Source: an uncultured Oscillospiraceae bacterium (GTDB lineage Bacteria > Bacillota_A > Clostridia > Oscillospirales > Oscillospiraceae). Taken from it: DNA of 26,904 nucleotides. The stretch spans positions 1 through 26,904 of the forward strand of contig CAAFFR010000078.1 in NCBI GenBank assembly GCA_900762245.1, read 5' to 3'. Under the pieces are notes generated by a model, which saw only the letters and a list, made by a program, of their open reading frames with translations, did not search any database and was not told the origin of the DNA. Positions 23,452-26,904 of the stretch are shown in pieces (the first letter of the stretch is position 1; each line of letters opens with the position of its first letter). The translations under genes were made by a program, and so were the position numbers.

Positions 23452-24077
23452 TCCCGGTGAAGATTCTGGCGGTGCGGTATCTGGCAAATGCCAGTCCTGC
23501 ACTGTGCCGCGGGTTGGGAGCTCCCATAGGCTTTCCCAGTCTGGGCCTTCTGACCACAGACTGCGATGATGCCACCTATATTGCGCTGGACGCGGCTACC
23601 AAGGCGGCAGAGGTGGAGGTGGCCTACGGCAGGAGCTTCTACGCCGGTGCAGCCAATGCCTCCACCCCCAACACCGGGGAGGTCATTGGCATTCTGGCAG
23701 GCAGGACTCCGGGGGCAGTCCGCAGCGGTATGGAGGCGGCCCTTTCCGCGCTGCGGCGGGTCGGATTTGAAGAAGTGAATAAGGTACCGTATCTTGCGCA
23801 TACTGTAAGCAGCAGCGGCTTATTTTTGGCGAAGGAGGCCGGGGTAACGCCGGGGACGGCGCTGGCCTATCTGATCGCACCGCCTCTGGAGGGAATGTAT
23901 GCCATGGATGCTGCGCTGAAAGCGGCGGATGTGGAACTGAAAAAGCTCTACGCCCCTCCCAGTGAGACCAATTTCGGCGGAGGGCTTCTCAGCGGCACCC
24001 AAAGTGCCTGCGAAGCGGCCTGTGCCGCCTTTGCTCAGGCTGTGGCAGAGGTGGCAATGCGTCCGCTGGAGGGGTAG
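23448..24077 (+). CDS. eutL: Microcompartment shell protein EutL
   Basis: A 209-aa tandem-domain (BMC-T) shell protein that forms trimers with a central pore in the Eut microcompartment facet. Two BMC halves are visible (about 5-105 and 110-205). EutL-like stretches are LGLLTTDCDDATYIALDAAT, VEVAYGRSFYAGA, AHTVSSSGLFL and APPSETNFGGGLLSGTQSAC. The length fits (about 210-220). The ATG at 23448 overlaps the eutC stop by 4 bases, implying coupled translation. Pairing of EutL with EutM downstream gives the main facet proteins; a EutN-type pentamer and EutS are not in the window. Confidence 0.94.
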   Translation: MIPVKILAVRYLANASPALCRGLGAPIGFPSLGLLTTDCDDATYIALDAATKAAEVEVAYGRSFYAGAANASTPNTGEVIGILAGRTPGAVRSGMEAALSALRRVGFEEVNKVPYLAHTVSSSGLFLAKEAGVTPGTALAYLIAPPLEGMYAMDAALKAADVELKKLYAPPSETNFGGGLLSGTQSACEAACAAFAQAVAEVAMRPLEG

Positions 24078-24114
24078 GGTGCGATAAACCATCAATTTAA
24101 ATGGAGTTCATCAT

Positions 24115-24438
24115 ATGAAAGGACGAATGGGTATGGATACGAATGCATTGGGAATGATCGAGACGAAGGGACTCATCGGTGCCATTGAGGCGGCAGATGC
24201 CATGGTGAAGTCGGCAAATGTACAGCTGATCGGCAAGGAACAGGTAGGCGGCGGCTTGGTTACCGTTATGGTCCGTGGGGATGTGGGCGCTGTGAAGGCT
24301 GCTACCGACGCCGGTGCTGCGGCAGCGGAGAAGGTGGGAGAGCTGATCTCCGTCCATGTCATTGCCCGCCCCCACATGGAGGTGGATGCCATCCTGCCCA
24401 AGGGCCGTTTGGGTCAGAATCCTCCCGCAGGGAAGTAA
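24115..24438 (+). CDS. eutM: Microcompartment hexamer shell protein (EutM/PduA-like)
   Basis: A 107-aa single-BMC-domain protein that builds the hexameric tiles of the shell. The core reads [20 protein letters not shown], then [37 protein letters not shown] and [15 protein letters not shown], close to EutM and PduA. The ATG at 24115 has GGAG 8 bases upstream. A second start at ATG 24133 (MDTNALGM) has AAAGGA 9 bases upstream and gives the usual family N-terminus, so the annotated protein may be six residues too long. It lies 37 bases after eutL and 3 bases before eutT. Confidence 0.93.
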   Translation: MKGRMGMDTNALGMIETKGLIGAIEAADAMVKSANVQLIGKEQVGGGLVTVMVRGDVGAVKAATDAGAAAAEKVGELISVHVIARPHMEVDAILPKGRLGQNPPAGK

Positions 24439-24441
24439 GGA

Positions 24442-25125
24442 ATGCTCTATAACGAGACTGCGGTCCGGGACAACATCCGAAACCGGGACGGCAGGCGGGT
24501 CTTTTATCTGGGAAAAAGGGACCAGCTGACAAGCGCTGCCCGGGACTGGCTGAGCCGGGAGCGGATCGAAATTCTGCCCGCTGAGCAGGCGAAACCGGAG
24601 CGCTATGCCCTTCCCGGCGGGGGCTTCGTGGAAGAAAAACCGGAGCACATGACCCATCTGAATGCCCAGATGCTGGTGCCAAAGACCCATCCCAGGATCG
24701 TTTTTCGGGGAAAGATGGATACTTTGGAAGGGGAATTACTCCTGTGTCAGCTGGAAAACGGAGATCTGGTAACGCCTGTGGGGGAAATTCTTGCCCTGGC
24801 CCGAAAGATTCTCCAGTGCGATGTGCTGGAAACGCCGCTGCAGTGGAAGACCCTCTGCGGTCTGACGGAGGCGGAGCAGCGCAGGCGAAGCCATTTCCCT
24901 CAGGAATACTACGGTCAGCCTCATTTTATGCCTGCCGTATCGGACGGTCCGGTGATCCTCCGGCTGAACCGGGCCCGGTGTGCCGCCCGGGAGGCAGAAC
25001 TGGCAGCAACGGCAGCCTTTTCCGACCGGGAGGGAAATCCCACCCGGGTGGATATTCTGCAGGCGCTGAACCGCATGAGCAGTATGCTGTATCTGCTGAT
25101 GATCCAGTGGAAGGGAAAAGGGTAA
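24442..25125 (+). CDS. eutT: Ethanolamine cluster cobalamin adenosyltransferase EutT
   Basis: A 227-aa ATP:cob(I)alamin adenosyltransferase that makes adenosyl-B12 for ethanolamine ammonia-lyase. The conserved centre KPEHMTHLNAQMLVPKTH followed by PRIVFRGKMDTLE (about 71-102) is the EutT signature, and the C-terminal helices include LNRARCAAREAELAATAAF and DILQALNRMSSMLYLLM. The Salmonella EutT metal motif with CCxxC is not visible; only isolated cysteines occur, as I recall for the second EutT class. The ATG at 24442 follows eutM by 3 bases, with GGGAAG and AAGGA upstream. It is the last gene before a repeat element that separates it from eutB. Confidence 0.85.
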   Translation: MLYNETAVRDNIRNRDGRRVFYLGKRDQLTSAARDWLSRERIEILPAEQAKPERYALPGGGFVEEKPEHMTHLNAQMLVPKTHPRIVFRGKMDTLEGELLLCQLENGDLVTPVGEILALARKILQCDVLETPLQWKTLCGLTEAEQRRRSHFPQEYYGQPHFMPAVSDGPVILRLNRARCAAREAELAATAAFSDREGNPTRVDILQALNRMSSMLYLLMIQWKGKG

Positions 25126-25137
25126 GTCTACAGTGCC

Positions 25138-25333
25138 AAAAGCCTTCCCCCGGGGGGAAGGTGGATTCAAAAGCGCCAAGACGGCGATTTTGAAGACGGA
25201 TGAGGGATGGCGTGCAGTATCGAACTGTGAATAGGCCTGAAACATTGTGCCAATTGCAATATTACCGCCCGCATTCCTCATCAGTCAAAAATCAAAGATT
25301 TTTGACAGCTTCCCCCCGGGGGAAGCCTTGGCG
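25138..25333. repeat. GC-palindrome repeat between eutT and eutB, copy 1
   Basis: A roughly 196-bp non-coding element with inverted ends: GCCTTCCCCCGGGGGGAAGG on the left (from 25142) and CTTCCCCCCGGGGGAAGCC on the right. Inside are the hairpin TTCAAAA/TTTTGAA with CGCC/GGCG, the shared stretch GGATGAGGGATGGCGTGCAG, CTGAAACATTGTGC, GCCCGCATTCCTCATCAG, and the hairpin GTCAAAAATC-AAA-GATTTTTGAC (25283-25305). A second copy starts at 26751. It ends about 15 bases before the eutB SD. Confidence 0.8.
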
Positions 25334-25359
25334 CATACTGCGCCGTAAAGGTGGAAATT

Positions 25360-26724
25360 ATGAAACTGAAAACGACCCTTTTGGGGAAAACTTACACATT
25401 TCGGGACGTAAAAGAGGTCCTTGCCAAGGCCAACGAGGAGAAGACCGGTGACAAGCTGGCAGGTCTGGCGGCGGAAAATGCCCAGGAGCGCATTGCAGCC
25501 AAGGTGGTGCTGTCTGCGGTGACACTGGGGGATTTGCGGGAGCATCCGGCGGTGCCCTATGAGGAGGATGAAGTCACCCGGATCATTCAGGATGATGTGA
25601 ATGAGGCGGTCTATGCCAAAATCCGGGGCTGGACGGTATCGGACCTGCGGGAATGGATACTGTCGGAGACCACCACCGGGGCAGACATCCGGAAACTCAG
25701 CCGGGGTCTGACATCGGAGATGGTGGCGGCGGTCTGCAAACTCATGAGCAATTTGGACCTGATCTATGCCGCCAACAAGATCACCGTTACGGCCCATTGC
25801 AATACCACCATCGGCCTGCCGGGAACCTTGAGCTGCCGCTTGCAGCCCAACCACACCACCGATGACCCGGAGGGCATCACAGCCTCCACGCTGGAAGGCC
25901 TCAGCTTTGGTGCCGGCGATGCGGTCATCGGCTTAAACCCCGTGACGGACAGCCCGGAGCAGGTGGGCAAGGTGCTGCGGCGGTTCCAGGAGATCAAGGA
26001 GCACTGGCAGATTCCCACCCAGATCTGCGTGCTGGCCCATGTGACAGCCCAGATGAAGGCAGTGCGCAATGGTGCCCCCTGTGATCTGATTTTCCAGTCC
26101 ATTGCCGGGAGCCAGAGGGGTAATGAAGCCTTTGGCTTCAGTGCCGCAACACTGGAGGAGGCAAGGCAGCTTCTTTTGAAGGAGGGCACCGCGGAGGGAC
26201 CCAATGTGATGTATTTTGAAACAGGACAGGGGTCCGAACTGTCTTCCAATGCCCACCATGGCACCGATCAGGTGACCATGGAGGCCCGGTGCTATGGCTT
26301 TGCCAAGCGGTTCCAGCCTTTTTTGGTCAATACCGTTGTGGGCTTTATCGGCCCGGAATACCTCTATGATGCCCGGCAGGTGACCCGGGCGGGGCTGGAG
26401 GACCATTTTATGGGTAAGCTCACCGGCATTTCCATGGGCTGCGACTGCTGTTATACCAATCACATGAAGGCAGATCAGAATGATATTGAAAATCTGGCAA
26501 GTCTTCTGACCATGGCGGGCTGCAACTACTTCATGGGCATTCCCCACGGGGACGACATCATGCTGAACTATCAGACCACCGGTTTCCGGGAAACGGCAGC
26601 TCTGCGGGAACTGACAGGGAAGACCGCAATCCCGGAATTTCAGCGGTGGCTGGAGAAAATGGGCTTCGTGGAAAACGGAAAGCTGACGAAAAAAGCGGGA
26701 GACGGGTCCAGCTTGCTGTTTTAA
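25360..26724 (+). CDS. eutB: Ethanolamine ammonia-lyase large subunit EutB
   Basis: A 454-aa TIM-barrel catalytic subunit of adenosylcobalamin-dependent ethanolamine ammonia-lyase, which acts with EutC. Family segments are LKTTLLGKTYTFRDVKEVLA at the N-terminus, GLPGTLSCRLQPNHTTDDPE, EGLSFGAGDAVIGLNPVTD, GSQRGNEAFG, YFETGQGSELSSNAHHGTD, MEARCYGFAKRF and LTGISMGCDCCYTNHMKADQ. Length is exactly that expected. The start is the ATG at 25360, with AAAGGTGG 5 bases upstream; a GTG at 25351 would lie inside that SD. Placement is unusual: it is separated from eutC by eutL, eutM and eutT and is flanked on both sides by copies of the same GC-palindrome repeat. Confidence 0.96.
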   Translation: MKLKTTLLGKTYTFRDVKEVLAKANEEKTGDKLAGLAAENAQERIAAKVVLSAVTLGDLREHPAVPYEEDEVTRIIQDDVNEAVYAKIRGWTVSDLREWILSETTTGADIRKLSRGLTSEMVAAVCKLMSNLDLIYAANKITVTAHCNTTIGLPGTLSCRLQPNHTTDDPEGITASTLEGLSFGAGDAVIGLNPVTDSPEQVGKVLRRFQEIKEHWQIPTQICVLAHVTAQMKAVRNGAPCDLIFQSIAGSQRGNEAFGFSAATLEEARQLLLKEGTAEGPNVMYFETGQGSELSSNAHHGTDQVTMEARCYGFAKRFQPFLVNTVVGFIGPEYLYDARQVTRAGLEDHFMGKLTGISMGCDCCYTNHMKADQNDIENLASLLTMAGCNYFMGIPHGDDIMLNYQTTGFRETAALRELTGKTAIPEFQRWLEKMGFVENGKLTKKAGDGSSLLF

Positions 26725-26750
26725 GAATAGTGGTGTTACAGCGTGGGAGT

Positions 26751-26904
26751 AAAAAGCCTTCCCCCGGGGGGAAGGTGGCCGAGCGCAAGCGAGGTCGGAT
26801 GAGGGATGGCGTGCAGTTTCGACTTGCGAATAGGTCTGAAACATTGTGCGAATCGGAACATTCCTGCCCGCATTCCTCATCAGGCAAAAATCAAAGATTT
26901 TTGC
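26751..26904. repeat. GC-palindrome repeat downstream of eutB, copy 2 (runs off window)
   Basis: Same family and orientation as 25138-25333. Shared parts are AAAGCCTTCCCCCGGGGGGA, GGATGAGGGATGGCGTGCAG, CTGAAACATTGTGC, GCCCGCATTCCTCATCAG and the final hairpin GCAAAAATC-AAA-GATTTTTGC. The variable hairpin after the first palindrome has a different sequence (CCGAGCGCAAGCGAGGTCGG). The window ends within the element. Confidence 0.8.

Overview
The window is almost entirely from a Gram-positive, spore-former-related gut Clostridia, probably Oscillospirales (Oscillospiraceae/Ruminococcaceae-like). The evidence is a Spo0A protein, strong SD sequences, LPxTG pili, dispersed palindromic repeats of the kind common in those genomes, and a B12-dependent ethanolamine microcompartment. 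The taxon is an inference from gene content. The first ~1.28 kb does not fit: it is part of a Bacteroidota-like glycogen debranching enzyme with different codon habits. It meets a spo0A gene head-on at about 1281, and both genes are cut there, so this looks like an assembly chimera rather than biology.

Layout. 1-1281: debranching enzyme fragment (+). 1281-1943: spo0A missing its 3' end (-), with its own promoter and a 0A box. 2208-5459: an M3B oligoendopeptidase and an M18 aminopeptidase (+), separated by a 202-bp inverted-repeat element whose left end supplies the peptidase stop codon. 5474-5504: a bidirectional terminator. 5515-15201 (-): a sortase-pilus operon, read from right to left as coiled-coil protein, signal peptidase I, 1473-aa LPSTG tip adhesin, LPQTG shaft pilin, class C sortase, PPQTG basal pilin, and a sortase-like protein lacking the catalytic His and Cys. 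15202-15765: divergent control region with a promoter each way and a structured leader. 15766-16965: MsiK/UgpC-type ABC ATPase for sugar importers. 17433-19781: glycogen phosphorylase behind a promoter, a cre-like operator and a leader with a terminator hairpin. 19930-26724: ethanolamine-utilisation cluster eutG-eutA-eutC-eutL-eutM-eutT-eutB, interrupted and flanked by palindromic repeats.

How the genes work together. The pilus operon is self-contained: a signal peptidase to process precursors, a tip, a shaft and a base, and one active sortase to polymerise them. The ATPase and glycogen phosphorylase are highly expressed carbohydrate genes by codon use, probably under catabolite control. The eut genes encode ethanolamine ammonia-lyase (EutBC), its reactivase (EutA), the adenosyl-B12 maker (EutT), shell proteins (EutL, EutM) and an alcohol dehydrogenase (EutG) for the acetaldehyde branch. 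EutE, EutD, EutN, EutS, EutH and a EutVW regulator are not in the window and may lie beyond its right edge.

Most interesting: two apparently dead enzyme folds in one pilus operon (pseudosortase and CHAP-like domain), a nine-unit HxHxxxC stalk in the adhesin, a multi-hairpin leader on an msiK-like gene that has no Shine-Dalgarno of its own, and repeat copies with compensatory base changes around a displaced eutB. No tRNA, rRNA, CRISPR array or transposase was found.
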